Shown: piece after piece, positions 1 to 7,806 of the stretch
Numbering within the stretch: the stretch's first letter is position 1
Layout: every line of letters begins with the position of its first letter
NCBI GenBank assembly: GCA_013816405.1
Contig: JACDEL010000018.1
Location: 1-41,362, forward strand
Direction of reading: 5' to 3'
From: Chloroflexota bacterium
GTDB taxonomy: Bacteria; Chloroflexota; Limnocylindria; QHBO01
Length of the DNA: 41,362 nt
The notes under the pieces: model-generated
Seen by the model: only the letters and a program-made list of their open reading frames with translations
Database searches by the model: none
Told to the model about the DNA's origin: nothing
Translations under genes and position numbers: made by a program

Positions 1-2
1 AT

Positions 3-1058
3 ATGGAGCTGGTTCAGTTCCATCCCACCGGCATGCTGCTGCCGGAGGAGGCCGCCGGCACGCTGGTGACCGAGGCCGTGCGCGGCGAAGGCGGGCGGCT
101 GTACAACGCCCAAGGCGAGCGCTTCATGCAGCGCTACGACCCCCAGCGCATGGAGCTGAGCAGCCGCGACCGCATCGCCCTGGCCAACTACACCGAGATC
201 AAGGACGGCAGGGGCGGCCCCAACGGCGGCGTCTTCCTCGACGTGACCCACCTCGGCAAGGACGTGATCCTGGAAAAGCTGCCGCGCATGTACCGCCAGT
301 TCGTGGAATATCAGATGCTCGACATTGCCAAACAGCCGATGGAGGTCGCGCCCACGGCGCACTACTCGATGGGCGGGATCGTGGTCGATCCGCCGACCCA
401 CGCCACCGAGGTTGGCGGCCTGTACGCCGCCGGCGAGTGCACGGCGGGACTGCACGGCGCCAACCGACTGGGTGGCAACTCGCTGGTTGAGACACTGGTG
501 TTCGGCCGTCGCGCCGGTGAGGCAGCGGCGCGATGGTCACGGGAGTGCGAATCGCAGCTGCGCTCCAAGTCAGTCATCGACGAGGCACACGACGACCTCG
601 ACAGCCTGATCCACCACGGCACCGAGCTCAGCCGGGCACTGCAGCGCGCAGTCCGCAACATCATGTGGGAGCACTGCGGAGTGGTGCGCGAAGGCAGCGC
701 CATGGGGCAGGCGCTCGGGATGCTGGACGAGGTCCGCTCGGTGCTGCCCAACGTCGACGTGCGCCACAGCGAAGAGGGATGGGGCGACCTGGCCCACGTC
801 CTCGACCTCCAGGCGATGCTGGGCACCGCCGAAGCCACACTGCGCGGGGCGATCGCTCGCCAAGAGACGCGGGGTGCCCACAACCGCTCGGACTTCCCAG
901 AGCTGGATCTGAAGATGGAAGTCAATTTCATCGTGGGGCGCAGCAGTCACACCCGGATGACGCTCGAACCCGCGCCCGTTGCGGCGGTCCCCGCGGAGCT
1001 CACAGCGTGGCTCGCGCGATCTGGGGATCCCGACCCCGAGGGAAAGCTTCTCGAATGA
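3..1058 (+). CDS. sdhA: Succinate dehydrogenase/fumarate reductase flavoprotein subunit, C-terminal part
   Basis: FAD-linked dehydrogenase subunit of respiratory complex II or a fumarate reductase; oxidises succinate or reduces fumarate at the inner face of the membrane. The 351 visible residues begin inside the protein: the frame is open to the left edge, so the N-terminal FAD-binding Rossmann part and true start lie outside. Visible family signatures are QFHPTG near the start, RGEGG, the catalytic-Arg region SSRDRIA, the PTAHYSMGG substrate-loop motif, GLYAAGECTAGLHGANRLGG for FAD contact, and a helical C-terminal domain. The end fits a complete C-terminus. No iron-sulfur or membrane-anchor subunit follows on this side; they may lie to the left. 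L-aspartate oxidase (NadB) shares many motifs and is the main alternative, but the tail looks more SdhA/FrdA-like. Confidence 0.85.
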   Translation: MELVQFHPTGMLLPEEAAGTLVTEAVRGEGGRLYNAQGERFMQRYDPQRMELSSRDRIALANYTEIKDGRGGPNGGVFLDVTHLGKDVILEKLPRMYRQFVEYQMLDIAKQPMEVAPTAHYSMGGIVVDPPTHATEVGGLYAAGECTAGLHGANRLGGNSLVETLVFGRRAGEAAARWSRECESQLRSKSVIDEAHDDLDSLIHHGTELSRALQRAVRNIMWEHCGVVREGSAMGQALGMLDEVRSVLPNVDVRHSEEGWGDLAHVLDLQAMLGTAEATLRGAIARQETRGAHNRSDFPELDLKMEVNFIVGRSSHTRMTLEPAPVAAVPAELTAWLARSGDPDPEGKLLE

Positions 1059-1160
1059 CGCGCCCGGCCTGCTCCCAACTCCGTACCGAATCCAGTACGA
1101 CGTGCGGGTCGCGCCGGCCTCAGGGGGAAGCCGGTGAAGGTACCCGCCTCGGTGCCACGG

Positions 1161-2462
1161 TCAGGATGACGGGTCCGAGGGTGCCGTCGGCCCGGAGCCA
1201 TCCGCCTCGTCGATGATGACCTCAAGCCTGGACCAGGCGGCGCGGAGGGCCGTCTCCACCGCACGTGGCGTCGCGGCCCGGGCGAACAGGAAGCCGAGGT
1301 AGCGGTCGCCCTCGGGCAGCGGAACAAGCGCCTCCCCGCGCGGCACCGTGATCGACAGGCCGTCGATGTCGGGGACGGCTCGGGCGGCCGCCTGACCGCG
1401 GACCTCGCGCAGCCGCCCGGCGTGCCGGATCGGGAGCATGAGGACGCCCGAAGCGGACCGCTCGCGGGGGTGGGGCGGCAGCTCGAGCCCGGCGGCGTGG
1501 CGGAGGATAAGCTCCTCCAGGCTGACGCCGGCGCCGAATCGAAGGGTCCGCGCGCAGAGCCCGCCGATCGACCGAGCCGCGACCTCGAGGATCCATGCCC
1601 CCTCGCCGTTCAGGCGGACCTCGGCGTGGATCGGGCCTTCGCGCAGGCCGAGCGCCCGGGTGGCCCGGGCGACGGCCGCCTCGACCTCGCGTCGGCGGTT
1701 CGGAGCGAGCCGCGACGGTGTCACGAACAGGGTCTCCTCGAAGAACGGTCCGTCGAGTGGGTCGGGCTTGTCGAAGACCGCGAGGACCTCGAGCTCACCG
1801 GCGCGGAGCAAGCCTTCGACCGCCACCTCGACACCGGGAATGAAGTCCTCGACCAGGATCCCGCGGACGTCCCCCGCTTCAGCGGGCCTGGCGGCGGTGG
1901 CGGGAGTCGCGTCGCAACCGAGGATCCGGGCCACCCGCCCGAACGCGGCAACCAGCTCAGCCGGGTCGTTCGCCCGGATGACGCCCTGGCTGCCCGACCG
2001 GTCGAGTGGCTTCACCACGCACGGATAGCGGGTCGCGGCCGCGAGTGCCGCGAGGGCAGCCGGGCCGGACGTGGCCGGATACGTTGCGAAGCGTGGGTTC
2101 GGCAGGCCGGCGGCGGCGAACGCCGTGCGGGCTTGCGCCTTGTCACGACTCCGCTCGACCGCGGCTACCGAGTTGTGCGGCAGGCCAAGTCGTTCGGCTG
2201 CCGCGGCGGCGACGAGGGTCGACCCGTCGTCGACGCCGACGACGGCATCGAGGCGACGTTCGCAGGCGTAGCGCTCGATCGTCGCGGCGCCCCGCTCGGG
2301 ATCGTCGAGCTGGACGCGGATCGTCCCGGCACCGGCCACCGACTCGAGCACATTCCGTCGCTCCGCACCGACCACGACGTCCAGGCCGAGGCGATCTGCA
2401 GCGGCGAGAAAGTCGGCCGTGCGATAGGTCCGCGTCGGGAGCAGCAGGAGGATCCGGGTCAT
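1161..2462 (-). CDS. ATP-grasp domain carboxylate-amine ligase, substrate unknown
   Basis: Predicted cytosolic ATP-dependent ligase forming an acyl-phosphate intermediate. Of 433 residues, the first ~100 form a pre-ATP-grasp alpha/beta domain starting TRILLLLPTRTYR. The ATP-grasp core follows: the nucleotide-binding stretch YPCVVKPLDRSGSQGV, the hinge ILVEDFIPGVEVAVEGLL, and the Mg2+/phosphate region IHAEVRLNGEGAWILEVAARSIGG. The C-terminal domain resembles that of amino-acid/dipeptide ligases and carboxylases. An ATG at 2480 would add six residues; the ATG at 2462 is preferred because the protein begins with the beta-strand there and a CAGAAT box sits six bases upstream, the spacing seen at other leaderless genes here. 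It is divergent from the Nfu gene, with starts only 35 bases apart, so the two promoters overlap. The partner substrate cannot be told from sequence. Confidence 0.8.
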   Translation of the reverse strand: MTRILLLLPTRTYRTADFLAAADRLGLDVVVGAERRNVLESVAGAGTIRVQLDDPERGAATIERYACERRLDAVVGVDDGSTLVAAAAAERLGLPHNSVAAVERSRDKAQARTAFAAAGLPNPRFATYPATSGPAALAALAAATRYPCVVKPLDRSGSQGVIRANDPAELVAAFGRVARILGCDATPATAARPAEAGDVRGILVEDFIPGVEVAVEGLLRAGELEVLAVFDKPDPLDGPFFEETLFVTPSRLAPNRRREVEAAVARATRALGLREGPIHAEVRLNGEGAWILEVAARSIGGLCARTLRFGAGVSLEELILRHAAGLELPPHPRERSASGVLMLPIRHAGRLREVRGQAAARAVPDIDGLSITVPRGEALVPLPEGDRYLGFLFARAATPRAVETALRAAWSRLEVIIDEADGSGPTAPSDPSS

Positions 2463-2485
2463 GCTTGGATTCTGCGCCATTGGCG

Positions 2486-2491
2486 TACGAT
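2486..2491 (+). promoter_or_regulatory. -10 box for a leaderless transcript of the Nfu gene
   Basis: TACGAT followed by exactly six bases and then the ATG at 2498. Transcription starting about seven bases after the box would begin on the start codon itself. There is no Shine-Dalgarno sequence in the interval and no clear -35 element. The same geometry recurs at 12139, 13346, 16933 (minus strand), 24940 and 35085. Confidence 0.6.
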
Positions 2492-2497
2492 TCCCCG

Positions 2498-3085
2498 ATG
2501 GACGCCCCGCTCCTCCTCATCACGCCCGAGGCGCAGGCCAAGGTTGCGGCGGCCGCCAGGAGCGCCGGCCACCCCGACGCTCGGCTTCGCGTGGCGATCG
2601 CCGGTCGGCGCGGTGCGGGCTTCGCGTATGACCTCTCGCTCGTTGCGCCAGACCGGGTCAAACCGACGGACCTCATGGTCGAGACCCCACACGGCGTCGT
2701 GTATGTCGCGGCGGCCGATGCCGAGCGACTGCGCGGCGCCACCATCGGCCTGGACCCGAGCGTATCCGGCGGAGCGATCGCGATCGACAACCCGAATGTG
2801 GGCTGGAGCGATCCAGTCGCCCTGCGGGTCCAGGTCGTCCTCGACACGCAGGTCAATCCTGGCGTCGCCGCCCACGGTGGCTCCATTGACCTGCTCGAGG
2901 TCCGGGACGGGACGGCCTATATCTCGATGGGCGGCGGCTGTGTCGGCTGTGCCCAGGTGGACGTCACCCTCCGTCAGGGGGTCGAGGTCGCGATCAGGCG
3001 GTCCGTGCCAGAGATCGTCGCCATCGTCGACACGACCGATCACGCTTCGGGCACCAACCCGTACTACCAGTCCGCCAAGAAATAG
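2498..3085 (+). CDS. NfuA-like iron-sulfur cluster carrier protein
   Basis: Scaffold/carrier delivering Fe-S clusters to apo-proteins. Of 195 residues, 1-~100 form a HesB/IscA-like (A-type) domain without its cysteines, as in NfuA. Residues ~105-190 are the NifU C-terminal domain, with VNPGVAAHGGSIDLLEV and the cluster-binding GGGCVGC motif (C148 and C151). This two-domain arrangement and length match bacterial NfuA. The ATG at 2498 is chosen because the conserved N-terminal strand starts immediately and a -10 box lies six bases upstream; there is no ribosome-binding site. It stands alone, divergent from the ATP-grasp gene. An incomplete inverted repeat (3100-3105 with 3125-3130) downstream could be a weak terminator. 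A nearby succinate dehydrogenase would be one natural Fe-S client, which is inference. Confidence 0.9.
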   Translation: MDAPLLLITPEAQAKVAAAARSAGHPDARLRVAIAGRRGAGFAYDLSLVAPDRVKPTDLMVETPHGVVYVAAADAERLRGATIGLDPSVSGGAIAIDNPNVGWSDPVALRVQVVLDTQVNPGVAAHGGSIDLLEVRDGTAYISMGGGCVGCAQVDVTLRQGVEVAIRRSVPEIVAIVDTTDHASGTNPYYQSAKK

Positions 3086-3172
3086 GAAAGAGGGCGCTGA
3101 CCCGACCATGCAGCGTGCCCAGGCTCGGGTTCGTTCCCCGTCTGACCCCTGGGCCGAGCTGCCAGATCCCGG

Positions 3173-3883
3173 TTAGGCAGCGATCCGGCCGACCACCGCG
3201 CCGCTGGCGGCGACCTCGACCAGAGTGGGCACGAGCGCGATGCCGTACTTGCGCGCCAGGTCGGGGCGCTCCCGCACGTCGATCCTCACGTAGCGGCGCC
3301 CTGCGGCGCGCAGCGCCGCCTCCACCTTGAGGCAGTCGGTGCACAGCGGATGGCTGAAGGCGACGATCAGGCCACCATCCACTTCGATCGGGCCGATGTC
3401 GCCGAGCTCGACGCGATCGAGGCGTCTCCCGGCGATCCCGCGCAGGCGCGCACCCAACCGATAGAGCTGGCAACCGGCGCACAAGCCGGTGCTGGCGGCC
3501 AGCAGCGCCAGCGCCGCGACCAGCCCTCCCAAGGTCACGCCAACCGGGCCCAACGACAGGCCATAGGCGACCGAGGCGGCGCTGAGGAACACGAAGCCGA
3601 CCTGGTTGGCGAAGCGCGGCGGCCGGGCGTCTTCGATCGGACCTTCACCCATGATCGGCTGCAGGAGCTCGAAGTAGACCAGGCACGGCATGCAGTAGCG
3701 CCGGCCGAAGCGCAGCCCGATCCCCAGCTGAGCGGCGAGGAGCGCGAGGATCGGCCACCAGCCGCTCAAGACGGCCGCCAGCGACAGGAGGCCGACGGTG
3801 GCCTGATTGAACCTGGGCGCACGAGCGTCGATGACGTCGAGGTCGCGATACGGGTCGGCCGTGCGAGAGACGGTGTGAGGCAT
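3173..3883 (-). CDS. DUF4395 membrane protein fused to a thioredoxin-like domain
   Basis: Probable membrane thiol-redox protein of 236 residues. Residues ~15-145 match the DUF4395 family: VIDARAPRFNQATVG, hydrophobic segments around 32-56 and 96-130, and the conserved ARPPRFANQVGF. Residues ~165-236 form a small thioredoxin/glutaredoxin-like fold with HPLCTDC (C181, C184) and VPTL as the cis-Pro region. Two further CxxC pairs lie in the DUF4395 part: CMPC at 64-67 and CAGC at 135-138. The ATG at 3883 has an AGGTGG ribosome-binding site five bases upstream; a GTG three codons earlier is the alternative. It lies downstream of, and on the same strand as, the TlpA-like gene, about 230 bases away, which suggests joint work in extracytoplasmic disulfide handling. 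The direction of electron flow is not known. Confidence 0.75.
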   Translation of the reverse strand: MPHTVSRTADPYRDLDVIDARAPRFNQATVGLLSLAAVLSGWWPILALLAAQLGIGLRFGRRYCMPCLVYFELLQPIMGEGPIEDARPPRFANQVGFVFLSAASVAYGLSLGPVGVTLGGLVAALALLAASTGLCAGCQLYRLGARLRGIAGRRLDRVELGDIGPIEVDGGLIVAFSHPLCTDCLKVEAALRAAGRRYVRIDVRERPDLARKYGIALVPTLVEVAASGAVVGRIAA

Positions 3884-4117
3884 GGGATCCACCTGCCAAG
3901 GGAGCGCCGGCGGGCGCGTGGAACGGAGGAATGGGAAATGACGGAAGGAGACCGAGCAGGACGGAGGCCGGACTGGACGGAGGGAAGCCCCTTCCGTCTA
4001 GCGACAGATGCAGCAGCGTTTGCGGCGGTGCTCGAGCACGATTGCGCAGCAGCGTAGCACGCCTGTCGCATCGTCACCGTCGCGGCACCCGGGAGCGCTC
4101 TTCTCGTCCGCCTCCAC

Positions 4118-4645
4118 CTACTTGCCGGCAGGTAGCAGCGGGACGAGCTCGTCGTCGATCACGGCAGCCGTGACGGCGCCGAATTGCTTGAAGCGGACAA
4201 TCCCTTCCGCGTCGATGAAGTAGCTCTCCGGCGGGCCGGTGACCCCAAAGTCAATGGCAAGCCGTCCGCCGTCGTCGACGAGGTTCCGCCAGCCCCCGTC
4301 GCCGTACCGCGCCAGAAAAGCCAGCGCGTTCGAGGCCTGGTCCTGATAGAGGACGCCCACGATCGCGACCCGTGGCCCGTACCGCCGCTGCGCCGCCAGC
4401 AGCACGGAATACTCGGCAACGCATTCCGGGCACCAAGATGCCCAGGAATTGATGATCGTCGGGCGTCCGCGGAGTTGCGCTGAGCTGACCTGCGACCCGT
4501 CGATAGCGACGAGTTCAAAGGCGGGCAGGGGCTTACCGATCAGCGGAGAGGGTAGGGCGCGCGGATCGTGTCCTAGGCCTTGGAACAGGACCCAGGTGAC
4601 GCCGAGCATAAACACAGCGGCTGTCACGATCTTGAGGAGGCGCAT
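4118..4645 (-). CDS. TlpA/ResA-like membrane-anchored thiol-disulfide oxidoreductase
   Basis: Predicted extracytoplasmic thioredoxin-fold reductase, the type that reduces apocytochrome c or other exported thiols. Of 175 residues, 1-23 are a signal-anchor helix. The Redoxin/AhpC-TSA fold follows: GKPLPAFELVAIDG, the active site SWASWCPEC (C72, C75), a GVLYQDQ strand, and VTGPPESYFIDAEG with the cis-proline. Length and order match ResA, CcmG and TlpA. The ATG at 4645 is chosen because a GGGGAG ribosome-binding site lies just upstream and the hydrophobic anchor starts at residue 4. No cytochrome c maturation genes are visible here. The DUF4395-thioredoxin gene follows on the same strand. Divergent from the membrane protein at 4709. 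Confidence 0.88.
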   Translation of the reverse strand: MRLLKIVTAAVFMLGVTWVLFQGLGHDPRALPSPLIGKPLPAFELVAIDGSQVSSAQLRGRPTIINSWASWCPECVAEYSVLLAAQRRYGPRVAIVGVLYQDQASNALAFLARYGDGGWRNLVDDGGRLAIDFGVTGPPESYFIDAEGIVRFKQFGAVTAAVIDDELVPLLPAGK

Positions 4646-4708
4646 CGAGCTCCCCTCGTGAGCGGCGCACGACCGCGAAATGGCTACCGTACCGTCGTAG
4701 TTGGGAGG

Positions 4709-5932
4709 ATGAGGCGCAGCGGGACGGTGGAGGCCGGGATCGAGGAGCTTGTGCGCGATCGGCGAGCATGGATGACGCGACTGACGACCCGTATCGCCGA
4801 AGGGCCACGCGGTCCATGGCTCCGCGCGTTGGCCGCCGCCTTGACCCTGAGCGCCGGCCTTATCCACCTCGCGCAGATCTCGGTCCACCTCGCCGAGAGC
4901 TGGATGTTCGCCGTGTTCTTCGTCGGGGTCGGAATAATCCAGGTGGTCGCTGCCGGTTTGGTGCTGCTGCGACCCTGGCCGCGCATCTGGTTCGTGCTCG
5001 GGATCGTGGGGAGCGGGCTGACCATCGCGATCTGGGTCGTGTCACGCACGAGCGGGCTGCCGATCGGCCCGAATCCGGGCGCGGCGGAGGCGCTGGGTAC
5101 CGCGGACGCGGGATCCTCGCTGTTGGAGGCGCTCACCATCGCCTTGCTGGCGCTGTGGCTGATCCAGGATTCCGCGTGGATCCGGCGAGGTGCGCTCATG
5201 GCGGCGATGGCGTCGCTGGCTTTCGGCGGACTGTGGCTGCTTGCACGCGCCAGTGGGAGCTTCGACCCCGACCCACGCGCGACCACCTTCCTGCCCGAAC
5301 TGGCAGACCGCGTGGTAGCGCCGCTGGTCTCCGCCGTCGCCGTCAGCCTGGGACTGCTGGCTGGGCGAGAGCCGCTGCAACGGCACCGCTGGTGGCGATC
5401 CTCGCTGCGCAGCGCGGTTGTTCTCGTCTTTGGCGCCTCGCTGGGCCTGGCCCTGGTCACCCTGCCGGCACAGGCTGCGCAGAACGGCGACTGCCAATAC
5501 GCGCCCATCGCGGCGGAGGCTGGGTTTGGGCATGAGCACCTTCCCGCGCCGATTCCGATCAGCCGCGGGACGTCCCGATTCCTTCCCCTCCTGACGCTCG
5601 TCGCCTGTGGCCCGCGACCCGTCACCGTTGACGCAGCCGTCACCCTCAACAGCCGCAGCAGCGGCGCCACGGTCCTTGACTACTGGCTGCTGCCGGCCGG
5701 CCAGGCGATTCCGCAAGCTGGCATCAATCGCCAGCGGTCAGGGGCGGAGCGCATCGGGCCCGTCCAGCTCGACGCGGGAGAGCGACGCGAGCTTGTGGTC
5801 CGGGTGGTGGGCAACGGCGGAGCGTTCGCTCTGGATTCCATCCGCCTCTCATATCGCCAGGATGGCACGCACGGAACCTTTGGGTTCGCCACCTTCCTGC
5901 GCCTGTGCAGCCCCTCTAACTGCGCTCCGTAG
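4709..5932 (+). CDS. Polytopic membrane protein with an exported C-terminal domain, unknown function
   Basis: Not recognised. The first ~250 residues hold about six to seven hydrophobic helices (LRALAAALTLSAGLIHL, AVFFVGVGIIQVVAAGLVLL, WFVLGIVGSGLTIAIWVV and others). One more helix (SAVVLVFGASLGLALVTLPAQA) resembles a signal sequence with a cleavage-like AQA. Roughly 130 residues follow, starting QNGDCQYAPI, rich in beta-prone segments and probably outside the cytoplasm. The tail carries CSPSNC. A histidine-bearing stretch (FGHEHLPAP) could bind metal, which is speculative. The start is uncertain: the ATG at 4709 directly abuts GGGAGG, a GTG at 4751 follows GAGGAG, and an ATG lies at 4772. 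It is divergent from the TlpA-like gene, and a role in the same extracytoplasmic redox or metal context is only a guess. Confidence 0.6.
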   Translation: MRRSGTVEAGIEELVRDRRAWMTRLTTRIAEGPRGPWLRALAAALTLSAGLIHLAQISVHLAESWMFAVFFVGVGIIQVVAAGLVLLRPWPRIWFVLGIVGSGLTIAIWVVSRTSGLPIGPNPGAAEALGTADAGSSLLEALTIALLALWLIQDSAWIRRGALMAAMASLAFGGLWLLARASGSFDPDPRATTFLPELADRVVAPLVSAVAVSLGLLAGREPLQRHRWWRSSLRSAVVLVFGASLGLALVTLPAQAAQNGDCQYAPIAAEAGFGHEHLPAPIPISRGTSRFLPLLTLVACGPRPVTVDAAVTLNSRSSGATVLDYWLLPAGQAIPQAGINRQRSGAERIGPVQLDAGERRELVVRVVGNGGAFALDSIRLSYRQDGTHGTFGFATFLRLCSPSNCAP

Positions 5933-6169
5933 TGGCCCCACCAAGTGCCGCCAGCACAAACGATAGGGAGTTCTCCAGAGCCTGCCTCGTGGCAACCCTC
6001 CTGAACAGCTCGACGAATTGATAGCTGCGGTTTCGATATGCATAGGTCGCCCGATTCGACCTTTAGTGGCGATTCTCGAGCGCCGGCAGCGGGTACACGG
6101 AGCGCCGAGCGGCGTGTCGTCAGGCACGACGGCAACCTTGTCGCGAGGTTGGGAGGTCATGATGGGGCC

Positions 6170-6664
6170 GTGAATCCGGGGAGGGTCCTGACGCCATCCG
6201 CCCGGGCGGTCCTGGCGGATGCCCGCCGCGCGATCCTGGCGACGGTGGCTCCGGACGGTCGACCTCGCCTGGTGCCCGTCTGCTTCGCGCTGGCCCCGGA
6301 CGACGATGCGCGCGGCCGACCGATCCTGTACACGCCGCTCGACGAGAAGCCCAAGCGGGTCGCCGACCCGCACCAGCTCGCCCGCGTCCGCGACCTTGTG
6401 GTGCGGCCGGACGTCACGCTGCTGGTAGACCGCTGGGACGAGGATTGGCAGCATCTTGCCTGGGTGCGCCTCGACGGCTCGGCCGCTCTGCTTGAACCGG
6501 ACGCCAATCAGCAACACGAGCACGCCGCTGCCGTCGCCGCCCTGCGCTCCAAGTACCCGCAGTACGCGCGCCAAGACCTCGAGGGGCGGCCCCTCATCCG
6601 GGTGGTTGTCGCGCGGGCACGCGCCTGGCAGGCGCACGAGGAGCGCCCCAGCAGCGTCGAGTAG
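6170..6664 (+). CDS. PPOX-class F420-dependent oxidoreductase-like protein
   Basis: Split-barrel flavin/deazaflavin-binding protein of 164 residues, of the family often described as TIGR03668. Seen in order: LADARRAILATVAPDGRPRLVPVCFAL (first strand pair of the barrel), ILYTPLDEKPKRVADPHQLARVRDL (characteristic KPKR loop), VTLLVDRWDEDWQHLAWVRLDGSAALL, and a C-terminal helix plus strand KYPQYARQDLEGRPLIRVVVARARAW. Members use coenzyme F420 or a flavin to reduce unsaturated substrates; the substrate here is unknown. The GTG at 6170 is favoured because homology begins shortly after it and CATGAT lies six bases upstream; the frame is open for another 44 codons. It stands alone. A Ddn-like gene at 9999-10703 is a second likely F420 user. 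Confidence 0.8.
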   Translation: MNPGRVLTPSARAVLADARRAILATVAPDGRPRLVPVCFALAPDDDARGRPILYTPLDEKPKRVADPHQLARVRDLVVRPDVTLLVDRWDEDWQHLAWVRLDGSAALLEPDANQQHEHAAAVAALRSKYPQYARQDLEGRPLIRVVVARARAWQAHEERPSSVE

Positions 6665-6721
6665 AAGGTCGCGGAATGATCTGCCGGCTGCCGTGCCAGT
6701 GGTCACCGAACTCCGGACCCC

Positions 6722-6743
6722 GACACGATGGCAAGATCGTGTC
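6722..6743. repeat. 8-bp perfect inverted repeat with 6-base loop
   Basis: GACACGAT at 6722-6729 and ATCGTGTC at 6736-6743, separated by six bases. It lies 57 bases after the PPOX stop, so it could be a terminator hairpin without a U-tract or a protein-binding site. Neither role can be shown from sequence alone. Confidence 0.5.
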
Positions 6744-6906
6744 CGACACTTGTACTCCTCGAGGTTATTCCAAGGCCCCGTTCATAGCCGTGGCGGGGAT
6801 AAATCGGGCGCCCGCCGACATCCGACCCCAGGGAGCGAGTATGCTCCACGCACCCGTGACCTGAGTGGGGGGTGATCGCACCTGTGATCGATGCTCCGGG
6901 GCAGGC

Positions 6907-6960
6907 CGGCCCGAGGCCGAGAACCTCGTCCAGGACACGCTGTTGCGCGCCATGCGCATA
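6907..6960 (+). pseudogene. Relic of an ECF sigma-factor region 2
   Basis: In frame with, and just before, the methyltransferase start, the translation reads EAENLVQDTLLRAMR. This resembles the core of sigma-70 region 2.2 in extracytoplasmic-function sigma factors (typically DAEDLVQETFLRAWR). No upstream region 2.1 and no downstream region 2.3, 2.4 or 4 follows. It is read as a fragment left by a deletion that joined sigma-factor DNA to the methyltransferase promoter region. Only about 15 residues support this. Confidence 0.4.
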
Positions 6961-6984
6961 GCGATCGAGAGTGAAGGAGACACG

Positions 6985-7806
6985 ATGACGGACATGGCGA
7001 CGTCACCTGATCTCGCCGCGATCAAGCAGCGCCAGCAGGCGACCTGGGCGAGCGGCGATTACCACATGATCGGAACCCAGATCCTGATCGTCTCGGAACT
7101 GCTCATCGAAGCGCTCGACCTGCGGTCCACCGAACGCGTTCTCGACGTCGCCACCGGCAGCGGCAACGCGGCCCTTGCCGCAGCTCGCCGCGGGTGTACC
7201 GTCGTCGGCCTCGACTATGTGCCAGCGCTCCTCGAGCGGGCCCGGCGGCGGGCCGAGGCCGAAGGCCTGGAAGCCGACTTCGTGGTCGGCGACGCCGAGG
7301 CGCTGCCGTTCGACGACGCCAGCTTCGATGTCGTCAGCTCGGTCTTCGGCGCGATGTTCGCGCCGAACCAGGAGCGGACGGCGAGCGAGCTCGCGCGCGT
7401 CTGCCGGCCGGGGGGCCGAATCGGCCTCGTCGCGCACACGCCCGAGGGCTTCACCGGCCAGCTCTTCAAGACGAATGCGAAGCATATCCCGCCGCCGGCC
7501 GGACTGCGCGCGCCCGTCCAGTGGGGCGAGGAGGAACGGCTGCGTGAGCTCTTCGGCGACGCGATCGCCGAGATTCGTGCCGAGAAGCGACCCTACGTCT
7601 TCCGCTACCGCTCGCCGGAGGTGTACCTCGAGTACTGGCGGCGCTACTACGGGCCGACGATGAAGGCCTTCGAAGCCGTCGGCGAGGCCGGGAGCGCGGC
7701 GCTCGCGGCCGACTTGCTCGACCTCATCGCCCGCTTCAACCGCGCCGACGACGGCAGCATGGTCGTCCCCACCGAGTACCTCGAGACGGTCATAGTCAGG
7801 CGGTAG
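6985..7806 (+). CDS. Class I SAM-dependent methyltransferase (UbiE/Methyltransf_11 type)
   Basis: Predicted cytosolic methyltransferase of 273 residues. SAM-binding motif I is VLDVATGSGNAALAAARRG; the acidic end of strand 2 is VVGLDYVPALLERA; motif II surrounds VVGDAEALPFDDASFDVVSSVFGAMF; motif III is ARVCRPGGRIGLVAHTPEG. The C-terminal half (EYWRRYYGPTMKAFEAVG) probably covers the substrate site and is typical of small-molecule methyltransferases annotated near UbiE. An AAGGAGA ribosome-binding site ends five bases before the ATG at 6985, deciding the start although the frame is open further upstream. It stands alone among relics, so the substrate cannot be inferred. Confidence 0.85.
   Translation: MTDMATSPDLAAIKQRQQATWASGDYHMIGTQILIVSELLIEALDLRSTERVLDVATGSGNAALAAARRGCTVVGLDYVPALLERARRRAEAEGLEADFVVGDAEALPFDDASFDVVSSVFGAMFAPNQERTASELARVCRPGGRIGLVAHTPEGFTGQLFKTNAKHIPPPAGLRAPVQWGEEERLRELFGDAIAEIRAEKRPYVFRYRSPEVYLEYWRRYYGPTMKAFEAVGEAGSAALAADLLDLIARFNRADDGSMVVPTEYLETVIVRR

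Larger units (their letters stand above)
6665..6984. other. Gene-free interval with a hairpin and a sigma-factor relic
   Basis: Between the PPOX gene and the methyltransferase. It holds a perfect 8-bp inverted repeat (6722-6743) and, next to the methyltransferase start, a short stretch resembling ECF sigma-factor region 2. No complete gene or RNA is seen. Confidence 0.5.

Noticed and set aside
1422-3176. Long open frame antisense to the ATP-grasp gene, running into the Nfu gene in another frame
   Set aside because: High GC keeps antisense frames open; the translation is Arg/Gly/Pro-rich without family motifs, while the opposite strand has a clear ATP-grasp fold.
3893-4117. Small gene in the gap between the two thiol-redox genes
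   Set aside because: Short frames exist on both strands, but none has a ribosome-binding site or recognisable motif.
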